The notes under the pieces were generated by a model. The model was not told the DNA's origin and did no database searches. It worked only from the letters and a program-made list of their open reading frames with translations. Positions 7,184 to 14,550 of a stretch of DNA of 17,810 nucleotides are shown here, piece by piece. Position 1 is the stretch's first letter, and each line of letters opens with the position of its first letter. The position numbers were made by a program, and so were the translations under genes. Where the stretch lies: positions 1 to 17,810 of the forward strand of contig CANQWZ010000018.1 of the NCBI GenBank assembly GCA_947627685.1, in the 5' to 3' direction. This DNA is from an uncultured Bacilli bacterium (lineage in GTDB: Bacteria; Bacillota_I; Bacilli_A; ML615J-28; CAG-313).

Positions 7184-7212
7184 TTGCAAAAAAAACAAAA
7201 ATAGTATATAAT
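7184..7212 (+). promoter_or_regulatory. Promoter of the zinc-ribbon/mnmG/rsmG/parA operon
   Basis: TTGCAA (7184-7189), a 17-base spacer and TATAAT (7207-7212), 31 bases before the ATG at 7243. No other terminator or clear promoter is seen before 11064, so it probably drives five genes. Confidence 0.7.
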
Positions 7213-7242
7213 ATATATACGAAAAGAAAAAAGGTGATATTT

Positions 7243-7470
7243 ATGATTTGTCCAAAATGTCATAATGAAAATAGATACGATGCTTTGACATGCGATTTTT
7301 GTATGGCCCCTCTTCCTATGACCAAAGAGCGTAAATTAGAAATCGCTAAAAAGAAAAAAATTGAAAAAAAAGCTAAATTAAATAAATCGCTTACTAAACT
7401 TCTTGGTTTATTAATAGGCTTATTTATTATTGTTGGTATCGTTGTTGTTGTATATCTAATAAGGAAATAA
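7243..7470 (+). CDS. Zinc-ribbon protein with C-terminal membrane anchor
   Basis: 75 residues from the ATG at 7243; an in-frame GTG at 7234 is part of the AAGGTGAT ribosome-binding site. The N-terminus is a zinc ribbon with C3-x2-C6 and C17-x2-C20. A lysine-rich linker follows (about 31-50), then one hydrophobic segment (about 53-72) ending in LIRK. This topology suggests a tail-anchored membrane protein with a cytosolic zinc knuckle. It ends 5 bases before mnmG and is the first gene of that operon. Small proteins of this plan are common in Firmicutes with no defined role, and I cannot assign one. Confidence 0.8.
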   Translation: MICPKCHNENRYDALTCDFCMAPLPMTKERKLEIAKKKKIEKKAKLNKSLTKLLGLLIGLFIIVGIVVVVYLIRK

Positions 7471-7475
7471 AAACT

Positions 7476-9389
7476 ATGGGTAGTATTATTACAAAAGCAC
7501 AAATTAAACCTTGTTATGATGTTTTAGTTATTGGTGGAGGTCACGCGGGGATCGAAGCATCCCTTGCTGCAGCGCGAGTAAATCTTCAAACAATTATGGT
7601 TTGTGGTAATTTTAAAAGAATTGGTAACATGCCATGTAATCCTTCAATTGGGGGACCTGCTAAAGGTATCTTAGTAAGAGAAATTGATGCCTTAGGCGGT
7701 CAAATGGCTAAATCAGCTGATGCTACTTGTTTACAAGTTAAAATGTTAAATAGTTCTAAAGGACCGGCTGTTAGAGCTTTAAGGGTGCAATCTGATAAAT
7801 TAAAATATGCACGCTTCATGCAAAGTGTTGTAACAGAACAAGAAAATTTAGATATATATATAGCTTTAGTAGATGCTTTAATGGTTGAAGAAGGCTGTAT
7901 TAAAGGTGTTGTTTTAGAAGATGGGACAAAGATTTTTTCTAAAACCGTTATTGTAACTACTGGTACATATTTATCTTCAAGAATCCTTAGAGGAAAAACT
8001 TTTACACCCTCAGGGCCTGATGGGGAACAAACTAATTATGGTTTATCAAAGTCTTTAAAAAATTTAGGCATTGAACTGATTAGATTAAAAACCGGTACCC
8101 CACCAAGAGTATATACTAATACCATTGATTTTTCTAAAGGTAAGCTTGAACTTGGTACTAATATGCCCCTTAGTTTTAGTTTTGAGACTGACCCTAAAGA
8201 TATGATTAGTTATGATCAACAAGTACCTTGCTACTTAATATATACAACAACTAAGACTCACGATATTATTCGCAAGCATTTAGATGAATCGAGTATGTAT
8301 TCTGGCATTGTGGAAGGAGTTGGGCCTAGATACTGTCCTTCTATTGAAGATAAAATTGTTAGATTCTCAGACAAAGAGCATCATCAATTATTCTTAGAAC
8401 CCGAAAGTCTTGAAATTGATGAAACATATATTCAAGGTTTTTCGACTAGTATGCCACCATATGTTCAAGAAATGATGGTTCACTCATTACCAGGATTTGA
8501 GAATGCTAAGATTGCAAAATATGCTTATGCTATTGAATATGATGCGATAAACCCCTTAAGCCTTAAACCATCTTTGGAAAGCAAAAAGATTGCGGGACTA
8601 TTTTTTGGTGGACAAGTTAATGGTACAAGTGGCTACGAAGAAGCAGCTGCGCAAGGACTAATGGCTGGTATTAATGCCAGTTTATACCTTAAGGGTAAAG
8701 ATCCCCTTATCTTAAAAAGAGATGAAGCATATATTGGTGTATTAATTGATGATTTAGTTACTAAAGGCGTAACAGATCCCTATCGAATGTTAACATCAAG
8801 GGCTGAATATAGATTACTTTTAAGGCATGATAACGCCGAAGAGCGTCTTATTAAATATGGTTATCTTGTAGGGCTTATCAAAAAAGATCGATATGATAAA
8901 TATTTAGCTAAATGTGAGCTTATCGAAAAAGAAAATAGGCGTCTTGAAGAAATAAAACTAACCCCTAAAAAAAGCATCAATGATTATCTAGAACAAGTTA
9001 ATTCCCCTGCTTTACATGATGGCATTTTAGCCAAAGATTTAATGAAGCGTCCGGAGATAAGTTATACTGATATTGTTAAAATGGCCAATCTTGATAATCC
9101 TTTACCTTATGAACTTGGGGAAATGTTAAATATCAAAATTAAATATCAAGGCTATATTGATAAAGCCATCAAAGAAGCATCAAGAGTCTTAAAACTTGAA
9201 AGTATTACGATACCATCTAGTATTTCCTACCAAGATATTCCCAATCTTGCAAGTGAAGCAAGAGAAAAATTAAACAAAATAAGACCACTGACAATTGCGC
9301 AAGCATCAAGAATTAGTGGTGTAAATCCTACCGATATATCTATTTTATTAGTATATATAGAAGCATATAAAAGGATGCATCATGAGTAA
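7476..9389 (+). CDS. mnmG: tRNA uridine-5-carboxymethylaminomethyl modification enzyme MnmG (GidA)
   Basis: 637 residues. With MnmE (not in this window), MnmG installs the carboxymethylaminomethyl group at C5 of wobble U34 of tRNAs, using FAD, NADH and methylene-tetrahydrofolate. The FAD-binding Rossmann motif VLVIGGGHAGIEA starts at residue 16. NMPCNPSIGG and KMLNSSKGPAVRALRVQ carry the conserved cysteine/serine region. FFGGQVNGTSGYEEAAAQGL and LTSRAEYRLLLRHDNAEERL are further signatures, and a helical C-terminal domain ends the protein. The length is normal and the gene intact. The stop overlaps rsmG by 8 bases. mnmG-rsmG-parA is the classical order beside the chromosomal origin in Firmicutes. 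Confidence 0.98.
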   Translation: MGSIITKAQIKPCYDVLVIGGGHAGIEASLAAARVNLQTIMVCGNFKRIGNMPCNPSIGGPAKGILVREIDALGGQMAKSADATCLQVKMLNSSKGPAVRALRVQSDKLKYARFMQSVVTEQENLDIYIALVDALMVEEGCIKGVVLEDGTKIFSKTVIVTTGTYLSSRILRGKTFTPSGPDGEQTNYGLSKSLKNLGIELIRLKTGTPPRVYTNTIDFSKGKLELGTNMPLSFSFETDPKDMISYDQQVPCYLIYTTTKTHDIIRKHLDESSMYSGIVEGVGPRYCPSIEDKIVRFSDKEHHQLFLEPESLEIDETYIQGFSTSMPPYVQEMMVHSLPGFENAKIAKYAYAIEYDAINPLSLKPSLESKKIAGLFFGGQVNGTSGYEEAAAQGLMAGINASLYLKGKDPLILKRDEAYIGVLIDDLVTKGVTDPYRMLTSRAEYRLLLRHDNAEERLIKYGYLVGLIKKDRYDKYLAKCELIEKENRRLEEIKLTPKKSINDYLEQVNSPALHDGILAKDLMKRPEISYTDIVKMANLDNPLPYELGEMLNIKIKYQGYIDKAIKEASRVLKLESITIPSSISYQDIPNLASEAREKLNKIRPLTIAQASRISGVNPTDISILLVYIEAYKRMHHE

Positions 9390-10080
9390 ATATAGTTATC
9401 TTTTAGAATCACTTTTCCCCCTTAGCATAAAACAAAAAGAACTTTTAGATAGGTATTACCATCTTCTTGTTGAAAATGCTAAAAATATTAATCTTACTAC
9501 TATTTTGCTTGAAGAAGATGTTTATATCAAACATTTTTATGATAGTATTTTATGTATACTTAAAGAAAAAGATCTTGAAAATAAGCGTCTTTTAGATATT
9601 GGTAGTGGTGCAGGGCTACCAGGAATTGTTTTAAAAATTATCAATCCATCCCTTAATGTAACGCTACTTGAAGCAACTAAGAAAAAATGCCTCTTCTTAG
9701 AAGAAGTAATAAAGTGCCTTGATTTAAAAGGCATAGAAGTAGTTAATCAAAGAGCCGAATGCTATGTAAAAGATAACTTTGAAAAATATGATTATGTAAC
9801 TGCACGTGCTGTTGCAAGCTTAAATGTTATCCTAGAACTTGCTACTGGTTTTTTAAAAATAGATGGCGCTTTCCTTGCTATGAAGGGTAGTTCCTATGAA
9901 GAAGAAATCAAAGCCTCATCTAATGCTTTACAAAAACTAAATGCAAAAATTGTTGAAATATATATATATGACTTACCAAAAGATAGTGGTAAAAGATGTA
10001 TAATTAAAATTAAAAAACTAAAAACGACCCCTAAAATATACCCTAGAACTTACGCTAAAATAAAACAAAAACCCCTTTAG
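9382..10080 (+). CDS. rsmG: 16S rRNA (guanine-527-N7) methyltransferase RsmG (GidB)
   Basis: 232 residues. It methylates N7 of G527 in the 530 loop of 16S rRNA; loss gives low-level streptomycin resistance in several species. Visible signatures are NINLTT (35-40), KHFYDSI (50-56), the SAM-binding loop DIGSGAGLPG (72-81) and TARAVASL. The basic C-terminus is family-typical. It overlaps the end of mnmG by 8 bases, and parA follows after 13 bases. Confidence 0.97.
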   Translation: MSKYSYLLESLFPLSIKQKELLDRYYHLLVENAKNINLTTILLEEDVYIKHFYDSILCILKEKDLENKRLLDIGSGAGLPGIVLKIINPSLNVTLLEATKKKCLFLEEVIKCLDLKGIEVVNQRAECYVKDNFEKYDYVTARAVASLNVILELATGFLKIDGAFLAMKGSSYEEEIKASSNALQKLNAKIVEIYIYDLPKDSGKRCIIKIKKLKTTPKIYPRTYAKIKQKPL

Positions 10081-10093
10081 AAAGGAGCATTCC

Positions 10094-10876
10094 ATGGGCA
10101 AAATAATATCAATTGTCAACCAAAAAGGCGGTGTTGGTAAGACCACTACCACCGTTAATCTTGGTGCATCGCTTGCTTATTATGGTAAAAAAGTTTTAAT
10201 AATTGATTATGACCAACAGGCCAATGCAACCATTGGACTAGGAATTAATCGTGAAGACATTTTGTTTGACATTACGGATTTTTTCACCCATATTGGTTTT
10301 TTGAGAAAAGCAATTATTAAAACGAAAGTCAAAAATTTAGACCTAATAGCCTCATCCATCAAACTTGCCAATATTGAAGAAAGCCTTTATATGATACCAG
10401 ATAAAGAATTATTACTAAAAAGAAAACTGGATATCATCAAAAACGAATATGATTTTATTTTAATTGATTGCCCACCATCACTTGGTTTAATTGTTGATAA
10501 TGCCCTTTATGCTAGTGATTCAGTTTTAATACCGGTTGAATGTGGTTTTTTTGCGTATGATGCTTTAAGTCAAATGGTTAATAAAATTGACAAAATTCAA
10601 AAAACTAAAGATATTCAAATAGAAGGTATTCTTTTAACCAAACTTGATAATCGTAATACCTTAGGCTATGACATCATTGAAAAAGTAAAATTCTTATTTC
10701 CAGAAAAAATCTTTAAAACCATTATTACTAGATCATCACATTTACAAGAAGCTCCCATTCATGGGCAAAGTGTTTTAGATTTTTCTTTTAATTCAAGAGG
10801 ATCAAAAGAATACCGCCTTTTAGCCTTAGAAATCTTAACTAATAACAAAATGATTAAAGAAGGGAAAAAAATATGA
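10094..10876 (+). CDS. soj: ParA/Soj chromosome-partitioning ATPase
   Basis: 260 residues. A ParA-family ATPase that, with ParB and parS, segregates the origin and, as Soj, regulates DnaA. The deviant Walker A motif KGGVGKTT is at 11-18. DYDQQANAT (Walker A') and LIDCPPSLG (Walker B) follow. There is no N-terminal DNA-binding extension, so it is the short Soj type. AGAAAGGAG gives a strong ribosome-binding site. Its TGA overlaps the ATG of the DUF951 gene (ATGA). parB/spo0J, usually next, is absent here. Confidence 0.95.
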   Translation: MGKIISIVNQKGGVGKTTTTVNLGASLAYYGKKVLIIDYDQQANATIGLGINREDILFDITDFFTHIGFLRKAIIKTKVKNLDLIASSIKLANIEESLYMIPDKELLLKRKLDIIKNEYDFILIDCPPSLGLIVDNALYASDSVLIPVECGFFAYDALSQMVNKIDKIQKTKDIQIEGILLTKLDNRNTLGYDIIEKVKFLFPEKIFKTIITRSSHLQEAPIHGQSVLDFSFNSRGSKEYRLLALEILTNNKMIKEGKKI

Positions 10877-11070
10877 TAGATGTAACAGAAGTAGAAGTTG
10901 GTGATATCATCAAATTTAAAAAAAACCATCCATGTGGTGGATGCACTTGGTTGGTCAAAAGAATTGGTATTGATTTTAAACTTGAATGCACAACTTGTCA
11001 AAGAATCATTATGATTCCAAGACTCGAAGTTAGTAAAAAAGCCAAAGAAATAATTAAATTGGAAAAATAA
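10873..11070 (+). CDS. DUF951 family small protein
   Basis: 65 residues. It matches DUF951: VGDIIKFKKNHPCGGCTWLVKRIGIDFKLECTTCQRIIMIPRLE. An SH3-like beta protein carries two cysteine pairs (CGGC and CTTC) that probably bind zinc. These proteins are widespread in Firmicutes, often beside parA/parB or ychF near the origin; function unknown. The ATGA overlap with parA implies translational coupling. It is the last gene before a strong terminator, whose stem contains its stop codon. Confidence 0.9.
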   Translation: MIDVTEVEVGDIIKFKKNHPCGGCTWLVKRIGIDFKLECTTCQRIIMIPRLEVSKKAKEIIKLEK

Positions 11071-11104
11071 ATATTCTAGTTTTTTAAGCTAGAATATTTA
11101 TTTT
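11064..11104 (+). terminator. Terminator of the mnmG-parA-DUF951 operon
   Basis: A perfect 16-bp stem (11064-11079 with 11089-11104) with a nine-base loop, ending in TTTT. The left arm includes the DUF951 stop codon (11068-11070). Confidence 0.88.
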
Positions 11105-11129
11105 GGCTTTTTATGACAAAATAAAAAGT

Positions 11130-11135
11130 TATAAT
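11130..11135 (+). promoter_or_regulatory. Candidate -10 of the SpoIIE-like gene
   Basis: TATAAT at 11130-11135 lies 28 bases before the start codon, between the preceding terminator and the AAAAAAGGAG ribosome-binding site. No good -35 sits at 16-18 bases (TTGGCT at 11103-11108 is too far), so strength or sigma-factor class is uncertain. Confidence 0.45.
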
Positions 11136-11163
11136 ACTCCTATAAGTAAAAAAGGAGCATTCT

Positions 11164-13389
11164 ATGTTAAAGAAAATCAATATGATCATCATATCCTTCT
11201 TTTTAATTTTAACATTAAAAGGAGGCTATTTATTTTGTCTATACTTACCGGTAGTACTTTTTTATCTGTTTCAAGATAGAAAAAATATGTATTATATATA
11301 TCCAGCCTCCCTAACATGTATCCTCATTTTTATGAAAGAATACTTGATTATATATTTAGTTTTAATCTTTAGTATTACTTTACTAATAATTTTTCTTAAA
11401 AGCAAACTAAAAAACAATAGTAAAATCATAAAATATCCCACTATTATTTGTGCTACTTTTATTTTTTTAGTAAATACTATAAGCCTCTTTTTATATCCTA
11501 AAACCCCACTTGATTTATACCTTAAAATAATCTTTCTTTTCTTAAGTATTTTAATTTATCTATTTTTAGATATATATTTAAATAAGCCCCTAAAAGATAT
11601 TAAAGCCTTAAAAGAAAAGCTTTTTGAAAACGATCATAGTATAAAGAATACCTATATATATTTAGAAATATTAATCGCTGTTTTAACATGCTATGCTTCT
11701 AGCTACATAACTTTTTTAAATGTTAACCTATCAATTGTTGTGGGAAGTTATTTTGCCATGTATTTAAGCCGTAAATACCAAAACATCTATGGTTTATTAT
11801 TTAGTCTAATAATAGTAGTTATTGAATTTTTCTTTTTAAACATTAAAGAAAGCATAATTATTATTACGCTTGCGGGAATATATTCCATTAGAAGTATATA
11901 TACAATTGGTATCTTAAATATCTATTTAATCATTCTAATATTAAGTAACGATTCAACAAAAGCTACATATATAATAATTATGCTACTTAGCATTATCTTT
12001 GAAATTATGGCTCATTTTTTAATTAGAACACCTATGAAGCAAGGTGATGAATACAAAGAAATGCATCAAAGAGCGCAAAAGAATGTTAATGATGAAATCT
12101 TAAAATTCACAAGTTTTCTTGATCACTTTGTAGTTGGATTTCAAAATCCTAAAGGCTTTAACGAAAAACTAAGCAGTGGTATTAAAACCATTGTAGATAA
12201 ACATTGTAATAGTTGTCATAATCAAAAAAATTGCTTCAAACAAAACAAATCATCACTATTTAATATCTTCAAAAATGTTTTAACCTTACAAATTGATACA
12301 ATAAAAGAAAGTAACTTTCCCCATGAATGTCCAAAGTATCAATCCCTAGTTAATACCTCTAAACTTCTCAATGAAAAAATAAACTATACAAGCCAAAATT
12401 TAGAAAAAAAAGATGCTAACAATTACATTTTACTTGCGCAAATAAATGGTGTATCAAATGCTCTTAAAAACTATGTAGTAGATACAACCTCTAAGGTCGA
12501 GTTAAACTATCAAAACTTATACCTTGCAAAAGATTACTTATTAAACCTAGAATACTACCTTACTTACTATGAGGTAATAAGAAGTTATGAAAATGACTTC
12601 TTGATAAAAATTGGTATAAAAAATGTAAGATTTGAAGAAGTAAAACCAATAATTAATACTATCTTTGAAACCATATTAAATTGTGATGTTAGTGTAGAAT
12701 TAATAAAAGAAGAAAACACTACCCTATATATCCATGTTATGCCAAAGCTAATAATTGATGTAACATACGCTTATGGCAATATGCCAGCAGATACACAAGT
12801 AATAAGTGGTGATAACTATTTAGTCAAAGAACAAGATAATGGTCATATCTTATTTGCTATATCAGATGGTATGGGTAAGGGCTATAGTGCCTTTTATGAA
12901 AGTGATATGACCCTTAAATTAGTAGATGATATTGTAAAATTAAATATCGATCCTGCTACATCTTTAGAAATTCTTAATACTTTTTACACTGTTCAAGACT
13001 ATTTAGAACGCTACGCAACGCTAGATCTTCTTGATATTAACCGTCACCTTGCAACTGCTACCTTTTATAAAATGGCTGCTAACACCACCTACATTTTTAA
13101 ACAAAATGGTAAGATAGATAAAATCATAAACAAAAGCCTACCCCTTGGCATTGAAGAAGAAGTAGACCAAATAACATATGAACTAGAAAATGGTGATTTA
13201 ATCATCATGAGTAGTGATGGTATCTTAGAAAATCTAATAGACAATAACAAATTAGAAGCCTTTATTAGTGAAACTAAAAACTTACTACCTCAACAAATAG
13301 TTTATGAAATACTAAACTATACCTCAACTCATGATATTAAAGTAAAAGATGATATGACCATTATTGTCTTAAAAATACATAAAAAATAA
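11164..13389 (+). CDS. spoIIE: SpoIIE-like membrane PP2C serine phosphatase
   Basis: 741 residues, slightly shorter than Bacillus SpoIIE. Roughly the first 290 residues are about ten hydrophobic membrane segments. A soluble middle region carries the cysteine pattern HCNSCHNQKNCF, equivalent to the CxxC...CW block of SpoIIE. The C-terminal PP2C domain starts near residue 535 with the metal-binding FAISDGMGKG (D568), later IIMSSDGILENLID and KDDMTIIVLKI. In Bacillus, SpoIIE binds FtsZ at the polar septum and dephosphorylates SpoIIAA to activate sigma-F. No other sporulation gene is seen here, and a reduced AT-rich genome may not sporulate, so the partner could differ. It is a single-gene unit with its own -10 and terminator. 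Family assignment is good; sporulation function is not shown. Confidence 0.87.
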   Translation: MLKKINMIIISFFLILTLKGGYLFCLYLPVVLFYLFQDRKNMYYIYPASLTCILIFMKEYLIIYLVLIFSITLLIIFLKSKLKNNSKIIKYPTIICATFIFLVNTISLFLYPKTPLDLYLKIIFLFLSILIYLFLDIYLNKPLKDIKALKEKLFENDHSIKNTYIYLEILIAVLTCYASSYITFLNVNLSIVVGSYFAMYLSRKYQNIYGLLFSLIIVVIEFFFLNIKESIIIITLAGIYSIRSIYTIGILNIYLIILILSNDSTKATYIIIMLLSIIFEIMAHFLIRTPMKQGDEYKEMHQRAQKNVNDEILKFTSFLDHFVVGFQNPKGFNEKLSSGIKTIVDKHCNSCHNQKNCFKQNKSSLFNIFKNVLTLQIDTIKESNFPHECPKYQSLVNTSKLLNEKINYTSQNLEKKDANNYILLAQINGVSNALKNYVVDTTSKVELNYQNLYLAKDYLLNLEYYLTYYEVIRSYENDFLIKIGIKNVRFEEVKPIINTIFETILNCDVSVELIKEENTTLYIHVMPKLIIDVTYAYGNMPADTQVISGDNYLVKEQDNGHILFAISDGMGKGYSAFYESDMTLKLVDDIVKLNIDPATSLEILNTFYTVQDYLERYATLDLLDINRHLATATFYKMAANTTYIFKQNGKIDKIINKSLPLGIEEEVDQITYELENGDLIIMSSDGILENLIDNNKLEAFISETKNLLPQQIVYEILNYTSTHDIKVKDDMTIIVLKIHKK

Positions 13390-13420
13390 AAGAACAAATC
13401 TTTCGATTTGTTCTTTTTTT
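13388..13420 (+). terminator. SpoIIE-like gene terminator
   Basis: A perfect 13-bp stem (13388-13400 with 13405-13417) with loop TTTC and a T run to 13420. Read leftwards it also ends in a T-rich stretch, so it can stop transcription arriving from the outward promoter of the invertible segment. Confidence 0.92.
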
Positions 13421-13423
13421 AAC

Positions 13424-13442
13424 TTATAATTTCACATTATAA
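13424..13442. repeat. Short palindrome next to the left inverted repeat
   Basis: Arms TTATAAT and ATTATAA (perfect, 7 bp) are separated by five bases (13431-13435). The geometry (7-5-7) resembles that of the recombination core a few bases to the right (8-5-8), but the sequence differs. It could be a regulator or accessory site, or chance in AT-rich DNA. Confidence 0.4.
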
Positions 13443-13447
13443 GGCCT

Positions 13448-13474
13448 ATAATAAAGTTGTATACTTTATTGTTT
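13448..13474 (+). repeat. Left inverted repeat (recombination site)
   Basis: 27 bases, exactly reverse-complementary to 14503-14529. Within it, half-sites AATAAAGT (13450-13457) and ACTTTATT (13463-13470) form a dyad around a five-base spacer TGTAT, the arm-spacer-arm form of a tyrosine recombinase crossover core. The spacer is asymmetric, so inverted sites would give inversion rather than deletion. Confidence 0.85.
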
Positions 13475-13488
13475 ATTATACGCTTACT

Positions 13489-13517
13489 ATTATATACCCA
13501 ATAGACAAAAAATGCAA
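13489..13517 (-). promoter_or_regulatory. Outward-facing promoter inside the invertible segment
   Basis: On the minus strand TTGCAT (13517-13512), exactly 17 bases, then TATAAT (13494-13489). It points left, out through the left repeat toward the SpoIIE-like terminator. A second minus-strand TATAAT lies at 13480-13475. After inversion the same promoter would read out through the right repeat into the gene at 14551. Confidence 0.6.
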
Positions 13518-13521
13518 ATTT

Positions 13522-13541
13522 TATAATAAAATGTTTATAAT
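13522..13541 (+). promoter_or_regulatory. Candidate recombinase promoter elements
   Basis: Two rightward TATAAT hexamers (13522-13527 and 13536-13541) precede the recombinase gene. Neither has a clear -35. If the second is used, the transcript would start near the first ATG (13552), which would favour the ATG at 13570 as the translation start. Confidence 0.45.
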
Positions 13542-13551
13542 ATGAGGTAAA

Positions 13552-14511
13552 ATGGAGGTTATTAATAAAATGATAGATAAAAAATATATATTAAACACAA
13601 TTATTGATTCTTTTTTAATGTATAAGAAAAATGATGTTAAGGAATCTACTGTTTCTTGTTATATGAATTTAATTGATAATCATATAAGACCTTTTTTTGG
13701 TGAATATGAAATAGAACAAATTACAAGTGATTTAATCAATAATTATTCATATAAGGTTTTAAAAAAAGAAAAAAATCTTTCTAATAAATATATTAGAGAG
13801 ATTTTACAACTCTTTTTAATGATGTTTAGATATGCTAGTAAAATTGGTATTAAAACCAATGATTTGCAAATTGCTTTTCCTAAAGTTAAAACTAAAGAAA
13901 TGAAGGTTTTTTCACAAGAGGATGAAAAAGTTTTAAAACAATATATCTTAAATAATTTGAATACTAAGAATTTTGGTATTCTTTTTTGTTTATATACAGG
14001 TTTAAGAATAGGTGAACTTTGTGCTCTTAGGTGGAATGATATTGATTTAGATAAACAAATTATATATATCAATAAAACTATTATTAGAATTAAGGATGTA
14101 GATAATATTATGACTAACAAAACTAAAATAATTGTTAGTATGCCTAAAACAGATGCTAGTAATAGAATAATTCCTTTGCCATCTTTTTTAATTGAAAATT
14201 TAAAAAAATTAAAACTAGCAAATAATTATTTCTTTATCACTAATACAGATAAATATATTGAACCTACTAATTACTATCTATACTACCAAAACTTACTAAA
14301 AAAGCTTAATCTTTCTCATTATAGTTTTCATTCAATAAGGCATACTTTTGCGACAAAATGTATAGAAAATAATTTTGATATTAAATCATTATCTGAAATA
14401 TTAGGACATTCTAATGTCAATGTAACACTCAATAGATATGTTCATTCATCTATTAGTTTCAAAAGAAAAAATATGGAAAAGCTAGCCCCATCTTATAATA
14501 ACAAACAATAA
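13552..14511 (+). CDS. Tyrosine recombinase (integrase/invertase family)
   Basis: 319 residues from ATG 13552; ATG 13570 (313 residues, GGAGG 11 bases upstream) is an equally plausible start. It has the N-terminal SAM-like core-binding domain (about 15-105) and the C-terminal catalytic domain with all active-site residues: R152 (TGLRIGEL), K199 (PKTDASNRIIPLP), H260 and R263 (HSIRHTFATK), H286 (LGHSN) and nucleophile Y296 (NRYVH). There is no N-terminal arm-binding domain of the lambda/Tn916 type. It lies exactly between 27-bp inverted repeats, and its last three codons (KQ and stop) are within the right repeat. No excisionase, phage or transposon gene accompanies it. The likely role is inversion of its own segment. 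Standalone XerC/D-type chromosome resolution is less likely given the flanking sites. Confidence 0.92.
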   Translation: MEVINKMIDKKYILNTIIDSFLMYKKNDVKESTVSCYMNLIDNHIRPFFGEYEIEQITSDLINNYSYKVLKKEKNLSNKYIREILQLFLMMFRYASKIGIKTNDLQIAFPKVKTKEMKVFSQEDEKVLKQYILNNLNTKNFGILFCLYTGLRIGELCALRWNDIDLDKQIIYINKTIIRIKDVDNIMTNKTKIIVSMPKTDASNRIIPLPSFLIENLKKLKLANNYFFITNTDKYIEPTNYYLYYQNLLKKLNLSHYSFHSIRHTFATKCIENNFDIKSLSEILGHSNVNVTLNRYVHSSISFKRKNMEKLAPSYNNKQ

Positions 14512-14529
14512 AGTATACAACTTTATTAT
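14503..14529 (-). repeat. Right inverted repeat (recombination site)
   Basis: Exact reverse complement of 13448-13474 over 27 bases. It overlaps the recombinase stop codon (14509-14511) and ends 21 bases before the next start codon. GAAGGA after the repeat is the ribosome-binding site of the gene at 14551, so that gene keeps its translation signals in either orientation. Confidence 0.85.
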
Positions 14530-14550
14530 GATTATAGAAGGAATAACAAT

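Larger units (their letters stand above)
13448..14529. mobile_element. Putative invertible segment encoding its own tyrosine recombinase
   Basis: 1,082 bp bounded by perfect 27-bp inverted repeats. It contains only a tyrosine recombinase gene plus a 77-base leader. The leader holds rightward -10 elements for the recombinase and an outward leftward promoter. The layout matches promoter-inversion elements such as the Salmonella H segment (hin inside, 26-bp hix sites, outward promoter), with a tyrosine in place of a serine recombinase. Inversion would point the outward promoter at the membrane-protein and BspA-like genes. Inversion itself is inferred. Confidence 0.75.

Noticed and set aside
13743..14120. 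125-codon minus-strand ORF
   Set aside because: It lies wholly inside the recombinase gene in an antisense frame, with no ribosome-binding site and a composition expected from shadowing AT-rich coding DNA.
13448..14529. Insertion sequence or integrated phage/ICE interpretation
   Set aside because: There is no transposase of DDE/DEDD type, no target duplication at the repeat ends, no excisionase or cargo, and the ends are inverted rather than direct attachment sites, so inversion fits better than integration.
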